From assembly GCA_946902985.2 (NCBI GenBank), contig OX336389.2:340416444-340480443 (forward strand): a stretch of DNA of 64,000 bases, written 5' to 3'. The stretch comes from Meconema thalassinum (taxonomy: Eukaryota; Arthropoda; Insecta; Orthoptera; Tettigoniidae). The first letter of the stretch is position 1. Each line of letters opens with the position of its first letter. Under the pieces are notes generated by a model, which saw only the letters and a program-made list of their open reading frames with translations, ran no database searches and was not told the origin of the DNA. Below, one piece after another: positions 21,101-30,089 of this stretch. The position numbers and the translations under genes are program-made.

Positions 21101-22080
21101 AAAATAATGTGAAACGAGAGTGATGTTAAAGGCGTGCTTATAATATTTTTATTGTCTTTGACAAATATTATAAACAATTTCTAATTGTTATAAATAATTT
21201 GTGTGATTTTGTTATAAACATTTAAGAGCTAATTAAACATTTGGATTGAAGTTAACAAGTTTAAGGAATTAATATAATGATCCAATAGGATGTGAGCAAA
21301 GTACTTGAAAGATTTGCGTAAATATAATGTGAGTTGTCTTATAGACATTTAAAAGTTTGAGAGAACAAGCTGTATTCTTACGTAACATAGCGTGTGAGAA
21401 GGGAGTGCATTTGACCAGTATGCAACAGGTTCGAGGGTAGCCCGCAGCTGTGCCAACATATGGTTCTCAGAGAGTGAGGTCGTACACACTCTGGCCTTGC
21501 GACTATAAATACCATTCTCATGTTTATTAAAAGGAAACCAAATGCTCTATATATGTCACACCCTGACGTCCTTCTCCAATCCAATAGTGTTATGAATATT
21601 ACGTTATTTGGAGCTCTTGGGAGCTAAAATGTTTTATATCATGTTGTATGATAATTTTTGCAAGTCCTACTGGAGGACGTAGTCAGATTGACTTGGGCTA
21701 CTGATAGCCACGTTGTTTTTGTTGTGTTAGTAAAATCATACCCTTTATTAGAAATAAAGCTTTTGTACAGTTCAAAGTTCTCGTCTTCGCTTTTGGTTCA
21801 TTTTTAAATGTCATGGTGGAGGTTATTGTGTGAACAGACTTTAGTGATCCTGTTGTCAACTCAAACCCCGAGATAATTAAGAGGTAAGTAACGGTAAGTA
21901 TGAACCCCCGTCTATTTTGGTGTGTTCCACAATGATTTCCTGTGAACTTCTGTGCTCTTATCTCGATAGTATCTGTCAGTGCCATTTTCATTGATGTAAC
22001 TGTGCCGGTGCGATTGATAATTGGCAATCCGATCGAGGGGGCGGATATCTGACAGCCTACTATCCAGGTAAACGGGGACA
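18169..22080 (+). repeat. 3' LTR (3.9 kb)
   Basis: Full-length copy of 8726-12636, ending ACA and followed by the second GTAC of the target duplication. It lacks the tandem partial duplication seen at the 5' end. Confidence 0.95.
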
Positions 22081-22320
22081 GTACCATCCCGGCATTTGCC
22101 CGAAGACGAAGTGGGAAACCACGGAAAACAACTTCGAGGATGGCTGAGGTGGGAATCGAACCCCCTCTACTCATTTGGACCACCCGAGGTTGAGTAGACC
22201 CCGTTCCAGTCCTCATACCACTTTTCAAATTTCGTGGCAGAGCCGGGAATCGAACCCAGGACCTCCGGGGCAGCAGCTAACCGTGCTGACCGCTACGCTA
22301 CGGAGGCGACGCGGTAATAC

Positions 22321-22805
22321 TTACAAAACGGAATTTAGAACGAAAATACTCACAAAAGGAATAGATTGAATAATACGCACAAAATGTACGTCAGGTTCAA
22401 AATACGTACAAAATGCAATGTAGAGTCGAAATACTTACAAAATGCAAGTGAAATTCAAAATACTTACAAAATGCAAATTACATTGAAAATACGTACAAAA
22501 TGCAATTGAGGTTCAAAATACTTACAAAATGCAAGTGAAATTCAAAATACTTACAAAATGCAATTAAAATTGAAAATGCTTACAAAATGCACGGTAGATT
22601 CAAACTACTCATTTGGATGGACAATACTTACAAAATGCAATTTAGATTGAAAATACTTACAAAATGTAATTTAGATTCAAAATACCCACAAAATGCAATT
22701 CAGAATCAAAATACTTGCAAAATGCCCACCATACAAAATGCAATTTAGATTGAAAATACTTGCAAAAAGCAGTTTAGGTTGAAAATACTTACAAAATGTA
22801 ATTGA
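22321..22805. repeat. ~29-bp minisatellite (AATACTTACAAAATG type)
   Basis: About 16 imperfect units of the form AAAATACTTACAAAATGCAA plus TTTAGATTG or GTGAAATTC. The array belongs to the MULE body, since its first units lie at 8345-8428 on the other side of the nested SINE. A short array of the same units occurs at 48415-48540. Confidence 0.85.
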
Positions 22806-22810
22806 AATTC

Positions 22811-23385
22811 AGCTGGAGTCCCGAGGTCGCCAACTCACGTCCCACTAGATGTGAGCCCCTGGGGGAAGGTGATAATTAAAATATATCCAAATTTGCATTA
22901 CTAAAATATCTGTTTAAATAAATATCTTATCATATATCAAGCAGGATTATTTGTTTATTCATTAAAATTACATGGGGACTTTGAAGGTCTTTGGGGGGGG
23001 AGCCCTAAGGGAATTTAGGGAAATCATGTCCTTCCGAAACATCTAGGGAAAGTTCCCTTTAATTTGACACCTCAAACATCAAAATCGGACTTATAATAAA
23101 AACGTATGTCACTGGACAAAGCATTCCTAACGGAATTAAATATAAGATAATATACTCACTATTAACTGCGTTCCTCGAGACTGCTATGAAGTCACGTTCA
23201 GCCAATTTTTACATTACTAAAAAGGTTTGATTAAAAACACAAACCAAATCTGGCAATGCAAAAAGCGGCCTTTCAGCCTTGTCAAGTTTTGTGTCTATTT
23301 ACAAATATTTATACAGTGTGTACAATGTATGCAGCAGCTAATGCGTAGTCCGATGATGCAAATCAGTAACTTTTTTTTATACCTC
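22811..23385. other. MULE internal non-coding segment
   Basis: No ORF of note. It lies between the minisatellite and the stop of the transposase, so probably 3' untranslated sequence of the MULE gene. Confidence 0.45.
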
Positions 23386-24493
23386 TTAATCCATTTTAAT
23401 TATGTAGGCGACGTTCCTCAAAAACCTTTCAATGTCTCGTGACTTCTCCAATTTTTCAATGGCTCTTTCTATTCTGTTGTCCATTGCAATGTACTTCTTT
23501 TTCCTCTTTAGACCTTCCAAATTTAGGCCAATCCTGATTATTTTCGTGTCAGAATATTCTGCTTCTTTCTTTAGTGTCATAATTAGGTGTTTTATTCGAG
23601 GGTGTGGTTTGCCTACGATTGCATTCAAGCGATGGTTCCATCCTTCCACAGCGTTGTTGGTACGATGTCGCTTGCCGGTACAATTCCATGCATCAATTGG
23701 TAAATGAGGGTTTTCTAACCACTGGTCAATGGAATAGTCAAAAAACTCATTGAGTTTCTCATGTGCTATAGCAACACTGTGGATGTGTAGCCAGCCTTCC
23801 TCCACATCTGCCGTCTTTAAAAAGGCCAGAGCAGCGCACATTCTCACGGAGTCTCGTATTTCCTGGCGTGTGTTGTAATCTTTGGCAAGCCCAAGGTTTT
23901 GGTACATTCCTCCATAGACTTTGTGAAAACTGAAAAAACCACCAATGAAATTCTGCAGCAGGAAATACAGTGTTGATTGCCTCGATCACTCCAGCTTCAA
24001 AATCTGCGTCTACTGTCTCAGGGGACCAGGCTGGAATCACCCGAAGAATGGCGTTAAACAGGTGAATGTAAGTTGACTTTCTCTTGTCAGGAATTAATGC
24101 GAAAACTACAGGGGTTACGTTTGTTTCTTCCACAGTGCCTCCTAAATCTACATGGATGGTGTACAACTGAGAAAATTGTTTGCTAACACTATTAAAGGTG
24201 CCATCCATGAAACAATTCTTATTTTCTTTTAAAGCAGTTTTTCCTGTGGAACTGGCAAATATAAGTATCCGCTCACCATCACAGTCGTCAGCTAGTAAGA
24301 AATTATTTCCATCTGCCATCTTCAAACTTTCTGAATCCAACTCAACTTCATCTCGATGATTGGATTCAGCCTGAATTCCCTGAGCATCCCTTCGCTGTAT
24401 ATGCAGAGTAGACTTGCAGTTATATAATTGAGGAATTCTGGTAACTAGTTCAAATCCGGATTGTAGAAGAGGTTTGAATTCGTCGTCATAAAT
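23386..24493 (-). pseudogene. MULE transposase, DDE-bearing exon, frameshifted
   Basis: Inferred second exon. A splice acceptor TTTTGGTTTCAG precedes 24493, in phase with the upstream FLYWCH exon. The MULE transposase core is visible: CFMDGTFNSV (first Asp), DADFEAGVIEAINTVFP (second Asp region), then, after a one-base frameshift near 23910, NNAVEGWNHRLN (Glu). The usual C-x2-H motif after the second Asp is altered (FHWWFFQF, with Gln where His is expected). The C-terminal part is Lys/Arg-rich and ends at 23386. It would cut and move the MULE by recognising the 16-bp terminal motifs. Frameshift and altered motif make it inactive as it stands. Confidence 0.82.
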
Positions 24494-25038
24494 CTGAAAC
24501 CAAAAGGAACTAACTATTCTATCTATATGAATAAAATAAGAGGTCTGTCTGTACATTACTTGGATTAGTGAAATTTTGGCATAATTTCATGTATTATACA
24601 TCGTAGAAGCCGAATCGAACTTTATCTCAATTTCTGTCTGTCTGTCGGTCGAGCAAGACGTCGCTCGCAGAATGTATACTCGCTTCGCTAGTTCGCTAGT
24701 TTACTTCCTTCGGCCTTCAGCCTCAGGATTTGGAAGGAGTTCAAACTCAATTTAAATTAATATAAGTCTATAGGGCATCTCTACCTTAAAAGACAGTATG
24801 GAATTAAATGTAGTATTTGCCTCTCACTCGAACTCCTATGTCCTGAAATTAGCTTCGTCCTCGTCTACCCCGGCGATGTTGCCATTTCCCAATAATTGAA
24901 AGTGACAAATCTAAGAAAATGTTTGCGTGGTCTTATAGAGAATTTTCCGCTCTTTATGATGATGTAAAAATAAAAGCCACAAATACTTCATACATGGCCC
25001 AATTTTCACAATTACGATATTTTAGCGCGAATCTATAT

Positions 25039-25515
25039 ATTTATTTATTTATTTATTTATTTTCGCTATCATTTTATCCTCCAGGGTTGGCTTTTCCCAA
25101 GGACTAAGCGAGGGATCCCACCTCTACCGCCACTGAGGGCAGTGTCCTGGAGCTTGAGACTCTGAGACAGGGATACAACTGGGGTGTGTGACCAGCACTA
25201 CGCCCAGGCGGCCTCACCTGCAAAGCGAACAGGGGGCCGGTTAGGCAAGGAAGAGGGAAGGAGGTGGCCGTGGCCTTACAGTAGGAACCATCCCGGCATT
25301 TACCCGAAGACGAAGTGGGAAACCACGGAAAACCACTTCGAGGATGTCTGAGGTGGGAATATAGCCCTCTCTGCTCATTTGGGCCACCCGAGGCTGAATA
25401 GACCCCGTTCCAGTCCTCATACCACTTTTCAAATTTCGTGGCAGAGCCGGGAGTCGAACCCAGGACCTCCGTGGCGGCAGCTAACCATGCTGACCGCTAC
25501 GCTACGGAGGTGACC
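25039..25515 (-). repeat. SINE-A copy in the MULE intron
   Basis: Minus-orientation SINE-A with a (TTTA)n tail at the left and the tRNA head at the right (…GCTACGCTACGGAGG). TSD ATCTATAT at 25031-25038 and 25516-25523. It contains both the head B box and the core domain. Confidence 0.88.
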
Positions 25516-25539
25516 ATCTATATTTTTGCAGATATAAAA

Positions 25540-25735
25540 CGGATCACACCATAGATAATGAACAAATGATCGCAATAGATCAAGAACTTATTTTTAGACT
25601 GCCTGATGTTGGTAGAAGACATCCTATATCTCAGGGGAGTTTGCCACCATACCACAGTGAACCTGATCCCATCGAAATGGTATGGGCACAAGTGAAGAAC
25701 TATATAAAATTGAACAACGTCTCATTCAAGAAATG
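25540..25735 (+). pseudogene. Tc1/mariner-like transposase C-terminal scrap
   Basis: In-frame translation includes LPPYHSEPDPIEMVWAQVKN, a close relative of the C-terminal catalytic signature (L-P-P-Y-H-x-x-x-N-P-I-E-x-x-W) of IS630/Tc1-type DDE transposases, with N replaced by D. Upstream is a splice-acceptor-like TTTTTGCAG. There are no other domains and no TIRs. It lies antisense within the MULE intron. Confidence 0.7.
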
Positions 25736-26179
25736 AAGAATTTAATTTCGGCTGCATACCACCACTTGACCACAAAACATGTAGTCTATATATTCGTGAA
25801 AAATGTCATATTATAATTTATTATAACCTATGATATTCGAGAAAATGTAATATTATAACATATTATAATATTCATAAATAATTGAAAATTATTGTAATGT
25901 GTTGATTAAAATCGCTCTCTGAGCTTCGGTGTATCATATCTAAATATTGTGCCGTCGTTCACTGCAAGGCATAAGGCACAGTTATATACAACAAACAAAT
26001 ATTTTGGAAATTTCCTGAGATTTTCGTAAAAGCACGCCTGTACACGAGTGTTGTTACATCATGTGTCTGGCCTTGCAGAACTTGATATATGCAGTAGATC
26101 TGGCATCAGCGCGCTCCATTTAATGCGTACTATAGAGTCTGGGACGTAAATATTGTCACTAATAAAAATATAAACCTAC

Positions 26180-26425
26180 CTGTGAAAAGGATGTATCAGC
26201 TTCTTCTGCCATAGCCTTATGGACATCTTGTGCAGCCACATCAGGAACACACGTATTGTGGATCTCTTTAATAATTTCACGGTTTATAGTAAACACTTTT
26301 CCACTACAAGAACGGTTAACACAACGCCACACAACTTCACCGCACTTCTTCTCATTCTTAACCGTATACCGATACCCGTTAAGTAATAAACTAGGTTGGC
26401 CCCTTGTAGTGGTTGAAAACTCCAT
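26180..26425 (-). pseudogene. MULE transposase exon 1, FLYWCH zinc finger
   Basis: An 82-codon exon starting at ATG 26425. It shows the FLYWCH layout: GQPSLLLNGYRYTVKN, then VVWRCVNRSCSGKVFT (Cys pair) and IHNTCVPD (the His with Cys in place of the second His). It ends at a consensus donor CAG|GTAGGT at 26180. FLYWCH domains are DNA-binding modules found at the N terminus of many animal MULE transposases. Exon length (246 nt) keeps phase 0 with the DDE exon. Nothing in this exon itself is broken. Confidence 0.8.
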
Positions 26426-26568
26426 AATTAACGAGGATCATAGAGATCATTCGAACGAATTAAGCCTCTGTTCATAAACAGAGGTGGGGAGGGGAGGAAT
26501 GGAATTCCACAGCAGGGATGGGTGGGAAATCCCATACTGCACTGCCTCAACCCCTGTCAACATTCCGT

Positions 26569-26672
26569 CTGGACGAGATGGCACTCATTAAATTATGTAA
26601 TAATTTGTAAAACCGAGCTGGACGAAATGACACTTTTTTTTTAAGGAAATTTGTTGCTGGACGAAATGGCAC
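26569..26672 (-). repeat. Right-end MULE terminal motifs
   Basis: Inverted copies of the 16-bp motif at 26569-26584 (CTGGACGAGATGGCAC), 26618-26633 and 26657-26672 (CTGGACGAAATGGCAC), then TGAACC and the TSD. Confidence 0.85.
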
Positions 26673-26880
26673 TGAACCAGTAATATGGCCCCAGCAATAT
26701 AACGTTTAAAAGTTATCATGCTTAAATAAATCGTTGATACGAGGCAATATCTCTGCTTTCTAATAAATTGAAAAATGTTACTTGTTGTGGTGTAAAAATT
26801 ATCTCAGAACCATTGTTTCTCACAGTTAGCTGTGTTCCAAGGTAGAAAATTGATGTTGGGAACTATATAATAATAATAAT

Positions 26881-27209
26881 GAAAAATCCATAGCCTGCTT
26901 CCAGTCTCCGACCGGGTCAGGAATGGAATGAATGAAGCCCCCATCTAGCGGCGAGGATATGAACTGTGCCAGCTGCCGAGTCCTGATGCACTCCTCTGGG
27001 GCAATGATTAAATGAATGACAGATGAAATGAAATGATAGTGGAGAATGTTGCTGGAATGAAATTTTGACAGGGAAAACCGGAGTACCCGGAGAAAAACCT
27101 GTCTGCCTCCGTTTTGTCCAGCACAGATCTCATATGGAGTGACCGGGATTTGAACCACGGACCCAGTGGTGAGAGGCCGGCGTGCTGCCGTCTAAGCCAC
27201 GGAGGCTTC

Positions 27210-27210
<1 letters not shown>
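26881..27210 (-). repeat. SINE-B copy inserted in a SINE-D tail
   Basis: About 330 bp, minus orientation. The tRNA-like head at the right reads GCCTCCGTGGCTTAGACGGC on the minus strand, with B box GTGGTTCAAATCCC. (TAA)n tract lies on both sides, consistent with insertion into the (TAA)n tail of the adjacent SINE-D. About 90% similar by eye to 33094-33431. Confidence 0.85.
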
Positions 27211-27293
<83 letters not shown>

Positions 27294-27425
27294 TTTTTAA
27301 CTACTGTGACTATTAGAGACACCAGAATGCGCATCCTCAGATGCCAACTGACTGAGCCAGGCTTCGATCCTGCAACCTTGGGAACAGCAGGCGAGAACGT
27401 TACCGCGGTGCCATGCAGCCAGTCT
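27211..27425 (-). repeat. SINE-D copy with long (TAA)n tail
   Basis: An 80-bp (TAA)n microsatellite (27211-27293) is the tail. The body continues TTTTTAACTACTG..AGAGACACC to a tRNA-like head ending near GCCATGCAGCCAGTCTGG. The family's GGTTTTACGTCCC segment is missing here. Confidence 0.8.
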
Positions 27426-27439
27426 GGGAACTTTCATTT

Positions 27440-28795
27440 TTAGCCTACTTTTCACATTTTGCAAATATGAGGAAAAAGTAGACTTATGAGATCGGGCAAA
27501 TGTGTGTCTGTCTGTCTGTCTGGCTGTGTGTGTGTCTCCCCCTATCAACTCCTAAACGGCTGCAGCAATCGAAACAAAATTTGGTAGGAGTAAAGATCTA
27601 TACCTGAATATCTCACGGCCATATTTGAAAATGATGTCAGTGCTACCAACTGCTGAAAAATCGCAATTGAAATATGAGCTCAATGTTGGATATCATGGAA
27701 GGTATGAACGGGAGCTATTTCAAAATTGGCACACGATTAGATAGTAATATTGCAGTTTAATTTCAAGGAGGCCATACATGGCAGTGTTGCCAAAAGATTA
27801 TAAGCCTGCTGATAGGTCCAAAATTTAAATGCATATAACTTCTACACTATCAATTGGATTTCAACCAAATTTCGTATGTGCTATGTGTACATAAGTGGAT
27901 ATGACTGAGCGTATTCTTAAGACCCACCAGGGCTGCCAACTGTTAATAAATGCTCTCAATTTGTTTATCCAAATACCCATATATCAGAAAGTATGCAAGC
28001 CGACAGGTTTAAACTATGCACACGTATAGTGCCTGACATTCTATATTAATTTGGAGTAACTTATATACGTCAGTGCTGCCAACATGATTCTAAGCCTGCT
28101 GAGAGGTCCAACTTTAAATACATGTAACTTCTATACTATAATTTGGATTTCAACCAAATTTTGTGTGTGTTATGTGTACCATGACATATATGACTATGCC
28201 AATTCTTAAGAGTAACCAGGGCTGCCAACTGTTAATAAATACTGTCTCTATTTTTGTTATCCTAATATCAATATATCAGAAAGTATGGAAGCCAATAGCT
28301 CTAAACTTTGCACACGTATAGTACCTGGCATTCTAGATTAATTTGGTATAACTGATATATGTCAGTGCTGCCAACATGATTCAAAGCCTGTTGATAGGTC
28401 CAATTTTAAAATGCATGTAACTTCTATACTAACTAATGGATTTAATTCAAAATTGAAACAACAACAATAGATCATATTATGTCAGATTATTTCTAATCAA
28501 TACATGTATGTCATTGTTGCCAACATGATTTTACGCGCGCTGTTAGATCCAATGTTTAACTGCATGTAACGTCCATGCTATCCATTGGACTTCAACTAAA
28601 TTTTGTATTCTGTACCTTAAGAGATGGAATTAAGAATATATTCAGTCACCAGGGCTGCCAACTGTAGTTCTCTATTATTACCAACTTAATATCGTCATTA
28701 TTCTAGATAGATCCATATAGGTTAATCATTGGCATGAATCTTAAATTTTAAGAAAAGTAGGCTCTTTAGTTCGTCACGGAACTTCTTGTTATTAT
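27440..28795 (+). repeat. Repeat X, copy A, internally tandem
   Basis: A repeat containing a TCTG microsatellite (27510-27535) and the phrase CAACTCCTAAACGGCTGCAG, then units beginning CAGTGNTGCCAA at 27782, 28071, 28363 and a shorter one at 28511, about 290 bp apart. It ends with GTTCGTCACGGAACTTCTTG near 28790. The same beginning phrase and same end occur in copy B (52100-53500). It is non-coding. The terminal AGTTC..GGAACT can form a small hairpin as in Helitrons, but the CTRR end is absent, so the class is open. Confidence 0.6.
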
Positions 28796-28799
28796 TATG

Positions 28800-29245
28800 A
28801 TTATTATTATTATTATTATTATTTGCATCACCATCTTTCGTATGGAGTGTACACGCCGCATACTCGCTTGGCAACTACACCCAATGGACACTCACTTCAC
28901 AGCATGCTCGTCACTTGTTGATTATGTGGAGAACAGCCCGAGTTCTTCCACATAATGGGAGAAAGCATCAGGCAAAATGCCTGCAACCAAATAACCACTT
29001 TGGAAGGAGCTATTAAACTGAATACTTTGGGACTTAAGGAAATGCGGCCTGGTACTTCAGCTTCACACATGGACATTTGAGCGTTAACAAAATATACACT
29101 TTATTAAATTATTTAATTGCTTAATAGGCCTATACATAAATAGAGAAAAAACACTTTAATTTGAAAAAATGATAATTAGGTTGGCACAACATGGTGCTAT
29201 TTGCAAAAGTTCATAGGTCTTCAATATAACTTGGTTTTGTAGAGC
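28800..29245. other. Unassigned DNA
   Basis: Nothing recognised apart from an (ATT)n run near 28795-28825. Confidence 0.4.
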
Positions 29246-29249
29246 ACTT

Positions 29250-29741
29250 TTTTTTTTTTTTTCTGTCGTTTACCCTCCAGGTTGGTGGAACCCACGGACT
29301 CAGCGAGGGAACTCACCACTACCGCCTCTACGGACAGTGTCCTAGAACGGGGAACATCGAATTGGAAGGGATACAACTGGTGAGGTGTGATTGGCACCTC
29401 GCCCAGGCGACCTCACCTGCAAAGCGAACAGGGGCCTCATGAGGGAAGGTAAGGGATGGTTAGGATGGATAGGCAAGGAAGAGGGAAGGAGGCGGCCGTG
29501 GCCTTGAAGAAGGAACCATCCCGGCATTTGCCCGAAGACGAAGTGGGAAATCACGGAAAACCACTTCGAGGATGGCTGAGGGGGAATCGAACCCCCTCTA
29601 CTCATTTGGGCCACCCGAGGCTGAGTAGACCCCGTTCCAGTCCTCGTACCACTTTTCAAATTTCGTGGCAGAGCCGGGAATCGAACCCAGGACCTCCGGG
29701 GCGGCAGCTAACCACGCTGACCGCTACGCTACGGAGGCGAC
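29250..29741 (-). repeat. SINE-A copy
   Basis: Full-length minus copy of about 490 bp: T-run and GTTTACCCTCCAGGTTGG on the tail side, core GGGAAATCACGGAAAACCAC, tRNA head ending CGCTACGCTACGGAGGC. TSD not clear. Confidence 0.88.
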
Positions 29742-29803
29742 TTACTTTGAAATATAGATATTAATAACATTGTGGTGTTTGAAGCCATATTTTCAGTGTT
29801 GCC

Positions 29804-30086
29804 ATTTAGCATTTCACCTAACATATATACTGCATTTAGCATACACTGACAGTTGCAGTACCAATACTGCAACTAAATAATTGTACATATTGTAAATATT
29901 TTCACCTGTATTTCAAACATAGATTTTATAGCCTAAGTGTATTGGATCTGATGATGATCGCTTGACGATCGAAACTGGTCATCCTAGTGTTTTATTAATC
30001 TCATGTAATTTATTTCAGGATTAGGGCATAACCCATCTCTTTTGGGTACATTCGTGTTGACCGACTGAAAAGCACTAAACTCTTGT
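29804..30086 (+). repeat. PLE left pseudo-LTR
   Basis: Direct repeat of 32024-32306, from CATTTAGCATTTCACC to AAGCACTAAACTCTTG. The two are essentially identical by eye. The extra bases 29770-29803 at the left are a partial further unit. Confidence 0.9.
29944..29984 (+). ncRNA. Hammerhead-ribozyme-like motif (left)
   Basis: GGAT (stem I) - CTGATGA core - stem II GATCG/CGATC with loop CTTGA - GAAA core - CTGGTC - ATCC (closing stem I). This matches the minimal type I hammerhead known from pseudo-LTRs of Penelope-like elements, with a very short stem III. One extra T sits between the CTGATGA core and stem II, which may weaken folding. Predicted cleavage is after GTC. Confidence 0.6.
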
Positions 30087-30089
30087 TTA

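Larger units (their letters stand above)
8726..22080 (+). mobile_element. Giant-LTR, Gag-only LTR retrotransposon
   Basis: Complete element of about 13.4 kb with TG..CA ends (TGCCCCCGTAATTG ... AAACGGGGACA), flanked by an exact 4-bp target duplication GTAC (8722-8725 and 22081-22084). Four-base TSDs and the capsid-like Gag point to the Ty3/Gypsy side. LTRs: 8726-12636 and 18169-22080 (3911 and 3912 bp), differing at only a few sites, so insertion was recent. The interior (14924-18168) holds leader, Gag-like ORFs and a polypurine tract, but no protease, reverse transcriptase, RNase H or integrase. A 2.28-kb partial LTR duplication (12644-14923) follows the 5' LTR. It is probably mobilised by pol from a related element; a gag-only layout resembles what is called TR-GAG in plants. 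Confidence 0.92.
8441..22310 (-). mobile_element. SINE-A copy split by an LTR retrotransposon
   Basis: SINE-A sequence lies at 8441-8725 (T-rich tail side and body) and resumes at 22081-22310 (core and tRNA-like head). The flanking target duplication GCGGTAATACTT is exact (8429-8440 and 22311-22322). The interruption falls inside the family sequence ...GGTACCATCCCGG..., where GTAC is duplicated by the LTR element. The tRNA head at the right reads, on the minus strand, GCCTCCGTAGCGTAGCGGTC with the B box downstream. Minus-strand insertion into the MULE. Confidence 0.92.
7939..26678 (-). mobile_element. MULE-type DNA transposon with FLYWCH, heavily nested
   Basis: The ends are marked by inverted copies of a 16-bp motif GTGCCATTTCGTCCAG, tandem at the left end and spaced at the right. 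A direct duplication AGTAATATGG flanks them (7929-7938 and 26679-26688); it could also be read as 8 bp with GG..CC belonging to the element. Minus-strand coding exons show a FLYWCH zinc finger and a MULE transposase core, matching the mutator-like superfamily and its 8-10 bp TSD. Subtracting a SINE/LTR nest (8441-22310) and a second SINE (25039-25515) leaves about 4.4 kb of original transposon, a normal autonomous MULE size. The transposase is broken, so the element is dead unless helped in trans. Confidence 0.85.

Noticed and set aside
22321..22805. CRISPR-like array
   Set aside because: Eukaryotic context, units too short and imperfect, no unique spacers. It is a minisatellite.
27008..27443. 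Poly-isoleucine frames
   Set aside because: Direct translation of the (TAA)n SINE tail.
27440..28795. Helitron call for repeat X
   Set aside because: There is a 3' hairpin, but it is not followed by CTRR and no rolling-circle replicase was seen. Left as unclassified.
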